A stretch of DNA of 64,000 bases from Salsipaludibacter sp963735045 (lineage in GTDB: Bacteria; Actinomycetota; Nitriliruptoria; Nitriliruptorales; Nitriliruptoraceae): contig CAVTIZ010000003.1 of assembly GCA_963735045.1 (NCBI GenBank), positions 1,798,001 through 1,862,000 on the forward strand, written 5' to 3'. The notes beneath the pieces were generated by a model, which made no database searches, was not told the origin of the DNA, and saw only the letters and a program-made list of their open reading frames with translations. The position numbers were made by a program, and so were the translations under genes. Positions 24,837 through 33,455 of this stretch are shown here, in pieces (position 1 is the stretch's first letter; every line of letters begins with the position of its first letter).

Positions 24837-27101
24837 TCAGCCCGGGGTGCTGACGGGCCCGGGCACCGAGCGCGACGGTGGGCGGGTGCGATCGCCGTCG
24901 CCACCACCGGAGCGGCGCTGGGGACCCTCGCCGCCGGGGTAGGCGATACGGGGGTGGTAGATGCCCTCCAGGGCCGTGACCACGGAGTTGCGGACGCGGC
25001 GCAGCTCGTCGAAGCTGAGGTCGGACTCGTCGAACTGGCCGTCGTCGACCCGAACCTCGATCAGCTTGTCGACCGTGGACTCGATGTCGTCACGGGCCAG
25101 GGTGCCCGCGGCCATGGCCATCGAACGCGTGGCCGCCTCGCTGCAGTCGGCGATCAGCAGGACCGCGGCCTCCTTGGACTTGGGCTTGGACCCGCGGTAG
25201 CGGAAGGCGTCCTCGTCGACCTCGTCCTCGGACCCGGCGGCGGACACGGCCTTGTTGTAGAAGTAGCTGACGACCATCGTGCCGTGGTGGGACCCGATCG
25301 CGGCCACGACCTCCGGCGGCAGCCGGTACTCCGTGGCCATGCGCACCCCGTCGATGACGTGGTCCATGATGATGACCGCCGACACCTGGGGTTCGAGGTC
25401 GTCGTGGGGGTTGGGGATGCCGTACTGGTTCTCGATGAAGAAGTGCGGACGCCGGATCTTGCCGATGTCGTGGTACAGCGCCGAGACCGAGCCGAGCAGC
25501 GGGTCGGCGCCGATCTCGCGGCAGGCCTTCTCGGTCAGGTTGGCCACCATCACCGAGTGGTTGTAGGACCCGATGGCCTTGTTCTCCAGCTCACGCATCA
25601 GCGGGTGGTTGCGGTCGGCCAGGTCCAGCAGGGCGGTGACGGTGGGGAGGCGGAACAGGGTCTCGAGGAACGGCAGCACCCCCAGCACCAGCAGCGCCAG
25701 CAGCACGCCGTTGAGCGCCGCCGCACCGATGGCCTCCCACAGTTCGGGGCGGGGGCCGAAGACCAGCACGGCCACGGCCGCGATCACCGGCATCCCGAGC
25801 CCGGCCCGGAACGTCGCCGACCGCAGGTCGGCGCGCGACTGCAGTCCCATCGACAACGGCACGCACAACAGCACCGCCCCGGCGGTGAACACCGCCACGC
25901 CGTTGGACAGCGGGGCCGACAGCGTCACCAGTGCCACGGCCGGCAGCATCGACGCGATGGCCACGACCGGGTGGATCAACAGCGACACCAGCATCGCCAG
26001 GGCCCCCACGGGGACCAGGTACCACCACGCGACCTGGCCGGGCTCGGTGAAGAAGCTGACCCCGGTCACCAGTGCGGCGTACCCGGCCACGAGGCACGAC
26101 AGCAACACGATCTTGCGGGCCGAGTTCCACACCCGCGGCTGCATGCGCCACAGGTAGACACCGGTGATCGCCAGCACCAGCGCCATCGCCCCGAACGAGC
26201 GCAGGAACCGGGCCCAGGGCGGCGAGCCCTCCAGGCCGGACTGTTGCAACGCCTCGAAGGCGATCTCGGTGACCACCTCACCCTCGGTCACGATCGGCTC
26301 GCCGGCCTCGAAGGTCTCCTGGATCTCCTCGACGGAGGCGGCCGCCTCCTGCCTTGCCTCCTGGGTCGCATCCAGGTCCACCTGCATCGTCGGGCGGACC
26401 ATGACCTCCATGACGGGACGCACGATGGCCTCGCCGACCCCGTCCGGCAGTTCGGGACGGACCGTGAACTCCACGGCGAGCAGGTCGTCGAGTTCCAGCG
26501 CGACGTCCTCCTCGACCACGTCCTGACGGGCGAACTCCGTGATGAGTTCCACGGTCTCGCTGCGCACCACACCGAGTTCCTCGTCGGTCAGCGCGACCAG
26601 GGCCTCCACGGTCGACGACGCCAGTTCGGGATAGGCGTCGGCCAGCGTCGCCACCTGCTCGGCCGGAGGTGGCGGCTCCGGCACCACGGTGGGTTCCTCG
26701 GCCGGCACCGCGCCCTCGGTCGCACCCTCGACCACCTCGGCCGCACCCACCGGCTGCCGGACCTCGGCCACGGACGAGAACAGGTTGCGGACATCGTTGA
26801 TCTGGCCCTTGCGGGCCTCCTCGACGGGCTCGGTCCGGACCTCGACGGCCTCCGAGGCCCGCTCCCGCTCCTGGGCGGTCGCCTCCTCGTCGGTGATCGT
26901 GATGTCCTCGTCGGACAGGATCGTGCGCGGGGCCTCCTCACCGACCGTGGCGTTGGCGGCCTCGTCGAGGGCACCCAGCGTCATCAGGGCCGGCACGATC
27001 AGCAACAGGATGAGGGCCGACAGCGCACGATAGATCCACGGCGAACGGGGCAGGCGCGACGAGTTGCCCGCCTGTGGCGGGTCGGTCACGACGTTGCCCA
27101 C
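24837..27101 (-). CDS. pgpH: 7TM-HD cyclic-di-AMP phosphodiesterase-like protein (PgpH type)
   Basis: A protein of 754 residues. The layout is one N-terminal helix (about 20-42), an extracytoplasmic 7TMR-HDED-like region of about 280 residues rich in Glu, a bundle of seven helices (about 335-530), and a cytoplasmic HD domain. In that domain LYHDIGKIRRPHFF (about residue 540) and GSHHGTM carry the metal-binding His/Asp residues. PgpH homologues cleave c-di-AMP to pApA. GTG 27101 is chosen from GAGG eight bases upstream; a second GTG lies four codons downstream. The architecture is well known in Firmicutes; its presence here implies a c-di-AMP pathway, whose cyclase is not in the window. Confidence 0.88.
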   Translation of the reverse strand: MGNVVTDPPQAGNSSRLPRSPWIYRALSALILLLIVPALMTLGALDEAANATVGEEAPRTILSDEDITITDEEATAQERERASEAVEVRTEPVEEARKGQINDVRNLFSSVAEVRQPVGAAEVVEGATEGAVPAEEPTVVPEPPPPAEQVATLADAYPELASSTVEALVALTDEELGVVRSETVELITEFARQDVVEEDVALELDDLLAVEFTVRPELPDGVGEAIVRPVMEVMVRPTMQVDLDATQEARQEAAASVEEIQETFEAGEPIVTEGEVVTEIAFEALQQSGLEGSPPWARFLRSFGAMALVLAITGVYLWRMQPRVWNSARKIVLLSCLVAGYAALVTGVSFFTEPGQVAWWYLVPVGALAMLVSLLIHPVVAIASMLPAVALVTLSAPLSNGVAVFTAGAVLLCVPLSMGLQSRADLRSATFRAGLGMPVIAAVAVLVFGPRPELWEAIGAAALNGVLLALLVLGVLPFLETLFRLPTVTALLDLADRNHPLMRELENKAIGSYNHSVMVANLTEKACREIGADPLLGSVSALYHDIGKIRRPHFFIENQYGIPNPHDDLEPQVSAVIIMDHVIDGVRMATEYRLPPEVVAAIGSHHGTMVVSYFYNKAVSAAGSEDEVDEDAFRYRGSKPKSKEAAVLLIADCSEAATRSMAMAAGTLARDDIESTVDKLIEVRVDDGQFDESDLSFDELRRVRNSVVTALEGIYHPRIAYPGGEGPQRRSGGGDGDRTRPPSRSVPGPVSTPG

Positions 27102-27163
27102 GGCGGTGCCTCGCGATCGACGGCCACTCCCATCGGGGTGGGAGCGCGATGGTGCACACTGCC

Positions 27164-27169
27164 AGCGTA
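27164..27169 (-). promoter_or_regulatory. Candidate -10 of the HD phosphodiesterase gene
   Basis: Minus-strand TACGCT lies 63 bp upstream of GTG 27101, the same hexamer as in the sigma factor 1 promoter. No clear -35 was found. Confidence 0.35.
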
Positions 27170-27236
27170 GATCGCCTCCGACCCCACCGCACCAGTGGCC
27201 CGACCCCGACGCGCTCCCGGCGGACGTCACCACGCC

Positions 27237-27271
27237 TAGGCTGACGGCGTGGCACCGTCGACGTGCCACGC
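27237..27271 (+). promoter_or_regulatory. Promoter -10 and start-site inverted repeat of coaA
   Basis: TAGGCT (27237-27242) is a plausible -10. Starting four bases later, a perfect 9-bp inverted repeat GCGTGGCAC-N7-GTGCCACGC spans 27247-27271, covering the expected start site near 27249. It ends ten bases before the coaA GGAGG. It could be an operator for a dimeric regulator or a 5' leader hairpin. Confidence 0.5.
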
Positions 27272-27292
27272 ATCCGTCCCGGAGGATCACCC

Positions 27293-28261
27293 GTGGTCCC
27301 GGTCCCCGAGCCCGACCTGGACACACGCCCGAACGAGGTCCGCCCCGGGGTGTGGATGGACTTCTCCCGTGCCGAGTGGGCGCGGCTGCGGGCCGCGACC
27401 CCGATGACCCTGCGCGACAGCGACATCGACGACCTCCGCGGGCTCGCCACGGCGCTGGACATGCACGAGGTCGCCGACGTCTACCTGCCGCTGAGCCGTC
27501 TGCTCAACCTGTACGTGGCGGCCACCCAGAACCTGCACCGGGTCACCGACGTCTTCCTCGGCGGACCGGCCGAGAAGGTCCCGTTCGTGATCGGCATCGC
27601 CGGCTCGGTGGCGGTGGGCAAGTCCACCACGGCCCGGGTCATGCAGGCGCTGCTCAGCCGCTGGCCGGACCACCCACGGGTGGAACTGGTCACCACCGAC
27701 GGCTTCCTCAAGCCCAATGCCCAGCTCGAGGCCGAGGGCCTGATGGAGCGCAAGGGCTTTCCCGAGTCCTACGACCAGCGCCGCCTGGTCGAGTTCGTCT
27801 CGCGGGTCAAGTCCGGGGAGTCCGACGTCCCCGTCCCGGCCTACAGCCACCTCACCTACGACGTGCGCGCCGAGGCCGGCGAGGTCGTGTCGCGTCCCGA
27901 CGTGCTGATCCTGGAGGGCCTCAACGTCCTGCAGACCGGGCTGGGTTCCTCGCGGGCGTTCGTGTCCGACTTCTTCGACCTCGCGGTGTACGTCGACGCC
28001 GACCCCGACGACGTCCGTCGGTGGTACCGGGACCGCTTCCTGACGCTGCGCAAGACCGCCTTCACCGACCCACGGTCCTACTTCCGGCGCTTCGCCGACC
28101 TGGACGAGGACGAGGCCCGGGTCGTGGCCGACGACATCTGGGACCGCATCAACGGCCCCAACCTCGAACTCAACATCGCCCCGACCCGCACCCGCGCCGA
28201 CGTCATCCTGACCAAGGGCCCCGAGCACGCCGTCGCCCGCGTCCAACTGCGCAAGATCTAG
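27293..28261 (+). CDS. coaA: Pantothenate kinase, type I
   Basis: Catalyses ATP-dependent phosphorylation of pantothenate, the first and usually controlling step of coenzyme A synthesis. A protein of 322 residues with the P-loop GIAGSVAVGKST at about 101-112, the substrate segment TTDGFLKPN, GFPESYDQRRLVEF, YSHLTYDV and LILEGLNVLQ. This is the bacterial CoaA family rather than CoaX. GTG 27293 is fixed by GGAGG at 27281-27285. Its 5' region holds a perfect inverted repeat over the likely start site. A G-rich gap follows the gene. Confidence 0.95.
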   Translation: MVPVPEPDLDTRPNEVRPGVWMDFSRAEWARLRAATPMTLRDSDIDDLRGLATALDMHEVADVYLPLSRLLNLYVAATQNLHRVTDVFLGGPAEKVPFVIGIAGSVAVGKSTTARVMQALLSRWPDHPRVELVTTDGFLKPNAQLEAEGLMERKGFPESYDQRRLVEFVSRVKSGESDVPVPAYSHLTYDVRAEAGEVVSRPDVLILEGLNVLQTGLGSSRAFVSDFFDLAVYVDADPDDVRRWYRDRFLTLRKTAFTDPRSYFRRFADLDEDEARVVADDIWDRINGPNLELNIAPTRTRADVILTKGPEHAVARVQLRKI

Positions 28262-28420
28262 CGCCCGGGGTCGGTGCGCCGGGGGTGGATTCGGTGGGGC
28301 GGGCGCGGTCGGGGCGGGCGCGGTCGGGGGCGGGCCCGTGGGGTGTGGGGCGGGGCGGGGTGTTTGGCGGGGCGGGGTGGGGGGTGGGCGGCGTTACGCT
28401 CGGGCCGTCCGTGCCGGCGT
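28262..28420. other. G-run-rich gap between coaA and the ferrochelatase gene
   Basis: Most of the 224-bp gap is plus-strand G-rich, with many runs of three to five G, including two copies of GCGCGGTCGGGGCGGGC-like units and GGGGCGGGGCGGGG. No gene was seen. It could form G-quadruplexes on the plus strand or in RNA. A TACGCT-like hexamer near 28396 may be the -10 of the ferrochelatase gene. Confidence 0.5.
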
Positions 28421-28485
28421 CGGGGGCGGATGACCGTGTTCGCCCACCGGGGACGCCTCCCCGGGTCCACGACGAGGAAGCTGCC

Positions 28486-29607
28486 ATGGCCGATCCCGAC
28501 GCCGGTGTCCGACACGACGCCGTGCTCCTGACCTCCTTCGGGGGTCCCGAACAGCCCGACGACGTCCTTCCGTTCCTGCGCAACGTCGTGGCCGGCCGCG
28601 ACGTCCCCGACGAGCGGCTCGCGGAGGTCGCCGAGCACTACTTCGACCACGGCGGCCGCAGCCCGATCAACGACCAGAACCGGGCCCTGATGGCCGCGCT
28701 GGGCGACGAGTTCGCACGACGAGGGCGTGACCTGCCGATCCTGTTCGGCAACCGCAACTGGGACCCGTACCTGGCCGACACGCTGCGCGCGGCCGCCACG
28801 GCCGGCCATCGGCGCCTGCTGGCCCTGGTGACCAGTGCGTACTCGTCCTACTCGGGCTGTCGCCAGTACCGCGAGGACCTCGCGGCCGCCCTGGTCGACG
28901 CCGACGTCGACCTGGTCGTGGACAAGGTCCGGGTCTACTTCAACCACCCGGGCTTCGTCGACGCGCAGTCCGCCCGGGTCGCGGTGGCCCTCGAGGAGTT
29001 GGCCGCGACCGTGGGTCCCGAGCGTGCCCGCCACGCCCGGATGGTGTTCGTGACCCACTCCATCCCGCGGTCGATGGCCCGCCACGCCGCCTACGAGGCC
29101 CAGCACTACGAGGCCTGCCGACTGGTGGCCGAGCAGGTCGCCACCGACCACGACGCCGACGTCACCTGGGCAGGTGGCTGGGACCTGGTGTTCTGCTCGC
29201 GCTCCGGCCCACCCCAGGTGCCGTGGCTGGTCCCCGACGTCAACGACCACCTCGCCGACCTCGCCGACGACGGTGCGCAGGCCGTCGTGGTGGTGCCCAT
29301 CGGCTTCGTGTCCGACCACATGGAGGTCATCCACGACCTCGACGTGGAGGCCGCCGAGACCGCCTCCGAGCTCGACCTGGCGATGGTCCGGGCCGGCACG
29401 GTCGGGACCCACCCGGCCTTCGTGGCCGGGCTGGCCGACCTGGTCGAGGAGCGCCTCGACGACGCCGACCACCGGCCGGCACGGGGCACGATGGGTCCCT
29501 GGCACGACGCCTGCCCGCTGGACTGCTGCCGGGTCCCGGACCGCGACCATGCCCCCACGGTCGCCGACGCCCCGGCCCGTCCTCCGCGACCGGCCCGGAC
29601 CGCCTGA
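28486..29607 (+). CDS. cpfC: Coproporphyrin III ferrochelatase
   Basis: Inserts ferrous iron into coproporphyrin III in the actinobacterial/firmicute heme route. A protein of 373 residues, with GAGGAAG six bases before the ATG. Visible are VLLTSFGGPEQPDDV, the metal-site region TSAYSSYSGCRQY, VFVTHSIP with the conserved His, and CSRSGPPQVPWL, corresponding to the active-site loop. The Cys in SGCRQY and the C-terminal cluster DACPLDCC fit the four-cysteine [2Fe-2S] binding pattern of actinobacterial ferrochelatases. A disordered Pro-rich tail follows. No other heme genes are adjacent. Confidence 0.92.
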   Translation: MADPDAGVRHDAVLLTSFGGPEQPDDVLPFLRNVVAGRDVPDERLAEVAEHYFDHGGRSPINDQNRALMAALGDEFARRGRDLPILFGNRNWDPYLADTLRAAATAGHRRLLALVTSAYSSYSGCRQYREDLAAALVDADVDLVVDKVRVYFNHPGFVDAQSARVAVALEELAATVGPERARHARMVFVTHSIPRSMARHAAYEAQHYEACRLVAEQVATDHDADVTWAGGWDLVFCSRSGPPQVPWLVPDVNDHLADLADDGAQAVVVVPIGFVSDHMEVIHDLDVEAAETASELDLAMVRAGTVGTHPAFVAGLADLVEERLDDADHRPARGTMGPWHDACPLDCCRVPDRDHAPTVADAPARPPRPARTA

Positions 29608-29673
29608 GCGTCGGCCCGGTCCCGGGCGACCAGACGGGTCTCCTCCGGGCAACGTGCGCGCGGGCATGCGACC

Positions 29674-31035
29674 ATGGCGTGCATGGACACCCGCCGACAC
29701 GACACCGTGCCCACCCAGTCCGACGACTGGGGCCCCCCGCTGGAAGGGGGCGGCCGCCGGCGTCGCCCGCGCCGAGGCCTGCGGCGGGTCACCACGACGC
29801 TGCTGGTCGTGGTCCTGGTGCTGGCCGGGTGGGCCGCCGCGCTGGCCTGGCACCTCGACTCCTCGATCGAACGCGTCGACGTGCCCGGGCTCAGCGCCCG
29901 CACCGGATCGCGGGTCAACGTGCTCGTGATCGGCTCGGACTCGCGCGCCGACCTGTCCGACGACCAGCGCGACGAGCTCAACACCGGCAACGCCGAGGGT
30001 GAGCGCACCGACTCGATCATGCTGCTGTCGGTGGCCGGGCGCGACGCCAGCCTGACCTCGTTCCCCCGCGACCTGTGGGTGACCCGCTGCGACGGCAGCC
30101 AGGGACGCATCAACGCCGCGCTGGGCATCGACGGCCCGGGCTGCCTGGTCGACACCGTCGAAGCGCTCGGCGACGTCCCCGTCCACCACTGGATCGAGGT
30201 CGACTTCGGTGGCTTCCAGGAGCTCGTCGACGCCGTCGGCGGGGTCGAGCTGTGCGTGGACAAGGCCCTGGACGACCCCCTTGCGGGCATCGACCTGCAA
30301 CCCGGGTGCCAGGTCATGGACGGTGCCACCGCGCTGGGCTACGTCCGCACCCGCAAGCTGGACAGCGACCTGGAACGCATCAAGCGCCAGCAGCAGTTCA
30401 TGGCGGCCCTGGCCGGCGAGCTCGCCACGCCGGCGACCGTGGTCAACCCCGTCCGGGCCTGGCAGACCAGCGGGGCCGTGGGCGCCGCACTGCGGGCCGA
30501 CCGCGACCTGGGCGTGCCGGAGTACCTGCGCCTGGCGTGGGGCGGGCGCTCCATCGCCGGCGGTGACCTGGACGCGGCCACCGTCCCCGGGACCCCGGCC
30601 ATGATCGGCGGCGCCGCGGTGCTGGAGCCCGACCTCGCGGCTGCCGAGGAGGTGCTGGCCCCGCTGCGCCAGGACGCGGGTTCGCCCAACGACGGGGCCG
30701 ACCAGGTCGAGCTGCCCGCCCGCGAGGAGGTCACCGTGACGGTCCTCAACGGTGGCTCGATCGCGGGCGCCGCCCAGACCACCTCCGACGCCCTGGCCAG
30801 CCTGGGCTACGGGGTCGGGGAGGTCGGCAACGCCGACGGCGTCGACACGACCACGGTCGTGGCGGCCCCCGAGGGCGAGGGCGCGGCGCGTCGCCTGGTC
30901 GCCGACCTGCCGGTCACGGCACGCGTCGACACCAGCGGCGAGGTGGCCGGGCGCTCGCTGGCGGGCAACGACGTCGTGCTGGTGCTGGGCGGCGACCTCG
31001 ACCCGGCCGCGCTGACCGGTCCCGACGACGGCTAG
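29674..31035 (+). CDS. LytR-CpsA-Psr (LCP) family protein with LytR_C domain
   Basis: A protein of 453 residues. A basic cytoplasmic N-terminus is followed by one helix (about 47-65), then the LCP domain with NVLVIGSDSRAD, DSIMLLSVAG, SFPRDLWV, INAALGIDGPG and VRTRKLDSDLERIKRQQQF. These carry the Asp/Arg residues that bind the polyprenyl pyrophosphate. A C-terminal LytR_C domain (about 345-440, VTVTVLNGGSIAG) follows. LCP enzymes attach glycopolymers to peptidoglycan outside the membrane. ATG 29674 or ATG 29683 may be the start; neither has a strong ribosome site. It heads a run of three envelope genes. Confidence 0.92.
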   Translation: MACMDTRRHDTVPTQSDDWGPPLEGGGRRRRPRRGLRRVTTTLLVVVLVLAGWAAALAWHLDSSIERVDVPGLSARTGSRVNVLVIGSDSRADLSDDQRDELNTGNAEGERTDSIMLLSVAGRDASLTSFPRDLWVTRCDGSQGRINAALGIDGPGCLVDTVEALGDVPVHHWIEVDFGGFQELVDAVGGVELCVDKALDDPLAGIDLQPGCQVMDGATALGYVRTRKLDSDLERIKRQQQFMAALAGELATPATVVNPVRAWQTSGAVGAALRADRDLGVPEYLRLAWGGRSIAGGDLDAATVPGTPAMIGGAAVLEPDLAAAEEVLAPLRQDAGSPNDGADQVELPAREEVTVTVLNGGSIAGAAQTTSDALASLGYGVGEVGNADGVDTTTVVAAPEGEGAARRLVADLPVTARVDTSGEVAGRSLAGNDVVLVLGGDLDPAALTGPDDG

Positions 31036-31085
31036 GGCCGGCTCGCCCCCGGTCACCCACCCGGCATCCGACACGAGCCGTCCGC

Positions 31086-31091
31086 TACCAT
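31086..31091 (+). promoter_or_regulatory. Candidate -10 upstream of the VanW-family gene
   Basis: TACCAT lies 130 bp upstream of the GTG at 31221. The -35 region is not convincing. If used, the leader would be about 120 nt. Confidence 0.3.
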
Positions 31092-31220
31092 CCTCGGACA
31101 CCGGGTGCCCGGCGGGGACATGGCCACACGACCGGTCGAGCCGTCCCAGCGGCACCCTGCCCCCCGGGGACGACCGTCCCCCGTTCGACTCCCCGTCCGC
31201 TCCGACATCGGGACCCGTCC

Positions 31221-33368
31221 GTGCCTGACGACTCCGCCGCGTCGACCTCCACCACCTCGACCGACCAGCAGGTGGACGTCCCCCCGGACCCCAACCCGCT
31301 GTTCGGGTCCCGTTCGCCGGGCTCCGCTCGCCACGATGCCGATCGCGACCGCCAGCCCGCCCGGGGCGAGGAATCCGCTCGCCCCCAGTCCCCCAGTGCC
31401 CAGTCCCCCCGTGCCGACGCGCCCCGTGGCCAGCATCCGGCCACGCCGGCTGCCGGCACCGGGCCGGGCGCGACCACCGACACCACCACGATGCCACCCG
31501 TCGACGCCGACCGGGCCACCCGCGACGCCCCGGCCAGCGGCGGGCCGATCGACCCCGACCTGCTGGTGCGCCCCGAGCCCCACGACGACCGCGGGTCGTC
31601 CGGGTGGTGGTGGGTGGCGGTGCCACTGGTGCTGCTGTTGGTGGTGCTGGGCTGGGTCGGATGGTTGTTCAACGAGCGCGCCGGCACCGCGATGCCGGGT
31701 GTCACGGTCGAGGGCGTCGACGCCAGCGGCATGGACGCCGACCAGATCACCGCCGCCATGGACGAGATCGTCGCGTCGCGCCAGAACGCCCCGATCACGG
31801 TCACGGCCGCGGACGAGGAGTACACGTTCCAGCTCGGGCCGGAGGGCTACCAGGCCGACGTGCCCGCGACCGTCGATGCGGCCCTGTCCGCTGGTCGCGA
31901 CGGGCTCGTCGGATCGGCTCGCACCCACGTCCGGGCCTCCCTGGGGGATCCGTCGTGGACGATCCCGTTGGCCGGCGTGGACGTCGACGAGGGGGTGGAC
32001 GACTTCCTGGCCCAGGTCGACGACGACATCGACCTCGAGCCGACTTCGGGCTCGGTGTCCCTGGACGCCGAGTCGCTGGAGGTCACCTCCGAGACCCCGC
32101 AGGAGGGCTACGACGCCGACACCGAGGCCGTGCGTGCGGAACTGGTCGCCCTGCTCGGCACCGGCGAGGCGGGATCGCTGACGGTGCCGGTCGAGACCAT
32201 CCCCCCGTTGGTCGACCCGGCCGACGTCGAGCAGACGGTCGAGCGGGCCACGGCCGTGCTGGCCGACTCCTACGTGCTGCGCGCCGGTGACGACTCGGTG
32301 ACCGTCGACCCGTCCGAGATCGCCCCCCTGCTGTCCATCGACGAGACCGGTGACGGCTACGCCCTGGACCTCGACGGTGGTGGTGTGGTCGAGCTGCTGT
32401 CCGACGGTCGCGGTGACAAGTTCGCCGTCTCCCCGAAGTCGGCCACCTACGAGGTCGCGAGCAGCCGGGACCGGACCTTCGACGACAAGGGCTCGGCGAC
32501 CTTCGACCCCAGCCCGGCCACGGTCGACCTCATCGAGGGCAGGACCGGCCTGGAGTTCAATCCCCAGGTCGCCGGTGAGCTGCTGGTGTCGCTGTTCGAG
32601 CAGGGCGAGCACGAGGGCGAGTTCGAACTGGACGTGGTCGAGCCGAACTTCTCCACCGAGGAGGCCGAGGCCGCCCAGCCCGACGCCCTGCTGGGGACCT
32701 TCACGACCTACCACGAGGCCGGGGGCGAGCGGGTGTTCAACATCCACCTGCTGGCGGACATGATCGACGGCGAGGTGCTGCCTCCCGGTGACGACTTCTC
32801 GGTCAACCGCGACATCGGCGACCGCAACGAGGAGAAGGGCTTCAAGGCGGCCGGTGCCATCAAGGACGGCGAGATCATCGACGACGACATCGGTGGCGGC
32901 GTCTCCCAGTTGGCGACCACCTTCTACAACGCGGCCTTCTTCGCCGGCATCGACGTGCTCGCGTGGCAACCGCACAGCCTGCCGATCGACCGCTACCCGA
33001 TGGCCCGCGAGGCCACCTTCAGCTACCTCGGTGGGCTGGACATCCACATCCTCAACGACACCGAGGGTGGGCTGGTGGTCACCACCGACTACACCGACAC
33101 CTCGATCACGGTCAGCATCTACGGCAAGGACGACGGTCGCGAGGTCTCGGCCATCATGGGCGAGCCCCACGACTACACCGACTTCGACGTCGTCCGGCGC
33201 ACGACCGACGAGATCCCGGACGGTCAGACCCGCACCGTGCAGACCGGTGCGGAGGGCTTCACGGTGGACTACGAACGCGTGATCAAGGGCGGCACCACTC
33301 CCGGCCGGGAGTCCTACAAGTGGGCCTACAGCCCCAAGCCGACCATCATCGAGACCGGCACCGGATGA
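31221..33368 (+). CDS. VanW-family protein with peptidoglycan-binding-like repeats
   Basis: A membrane-anchored protein of 715 residues. A long disordered cytoplasmic N-terminus (about 130 residues rich in Ser, Pro and Asp) precedes one helix (WWWVAVPLVLLLVVLGWVGWL). Two PG_binding_4-like modules follow (about 155-280 and 290-440, each with an I-T-V strand start). The VanW domain comes next, with FNIHLLADMIDGEVLPPGDDF and GGGVSQLATTFYNAAFFAG. A short G5-like C-terminal strand region (TDEIPDGQTRTVQTG) ends it. VanW's exact activity is unknown; VanW domains accompany cell-wall remodelling. The start is GTG 31221. Confidence 0.9.
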   Translation: MPDDSAASTSTTSTDQQVDVPPDPNPLFGSRSPGSARHDADRDRQPARGEESARPQSPSAQSPRADAPRGQHPATPAAGTGPGATTDTTTMPPVDADRATRDAPASGGPIDPDLLVRPEPHDDRGSSGWWWVAVPLVLLLVVLGWVGWLFNERAGTAMPGVTVEGVDASGMDADQITAAMDEIVASRQNAPITVTAADEEYTFQLGPEGYQADVPATVDAALSAGRDGLVGSARTHVRASLGDPSWTIPLAGVDVDEGVDDFLAQVDDDIDLEPTSGSVSLDAESLEVTSETPQEGYDADTEAVRAELVALLGTGEAGSLTVPVETIPPLVDPADVEQTVERATAVLADSYVLRAGDDSVTVDPSEIAPLLSIDETGDGYALDLDGGGVVELLSDGRGDKFAVSPKSATYEVASSRDRTFDDKGSATFDPSPATVDLIEGRTGLEFNPQVAGELLVSLFEQGEHEGEFELDVVEPNFSTEEAEAAQPDALLGTFTTYHEAGGERVFNIHLLADMIDGEVLPPGDDFSVNRDIGDRNEEKGFKAAGAIKDGEIIDDDIGGGVSQLATTFYNAAFFAGIDVLAWQPHSLPIDRYPMAREATFSYLGGLDIHILNDTEGGLVVTTDYTDTSITVSIYGKDDGREVSAIMGEPHDYTDFDVVRRTTDEIPDGQTRTVQTGAEGFTVDYERVIKGGTTPGRESYKWAYSPKPTIIETGTG

Positions 33369-33455
33369 CCCGGGCACCCACCCGAGCTCCCGGGCACGCC
33401 CGGCTCGGGGACGCCCCGGCGACCACCCGACCACCGTGCGAGGAGTCGCTCGACG

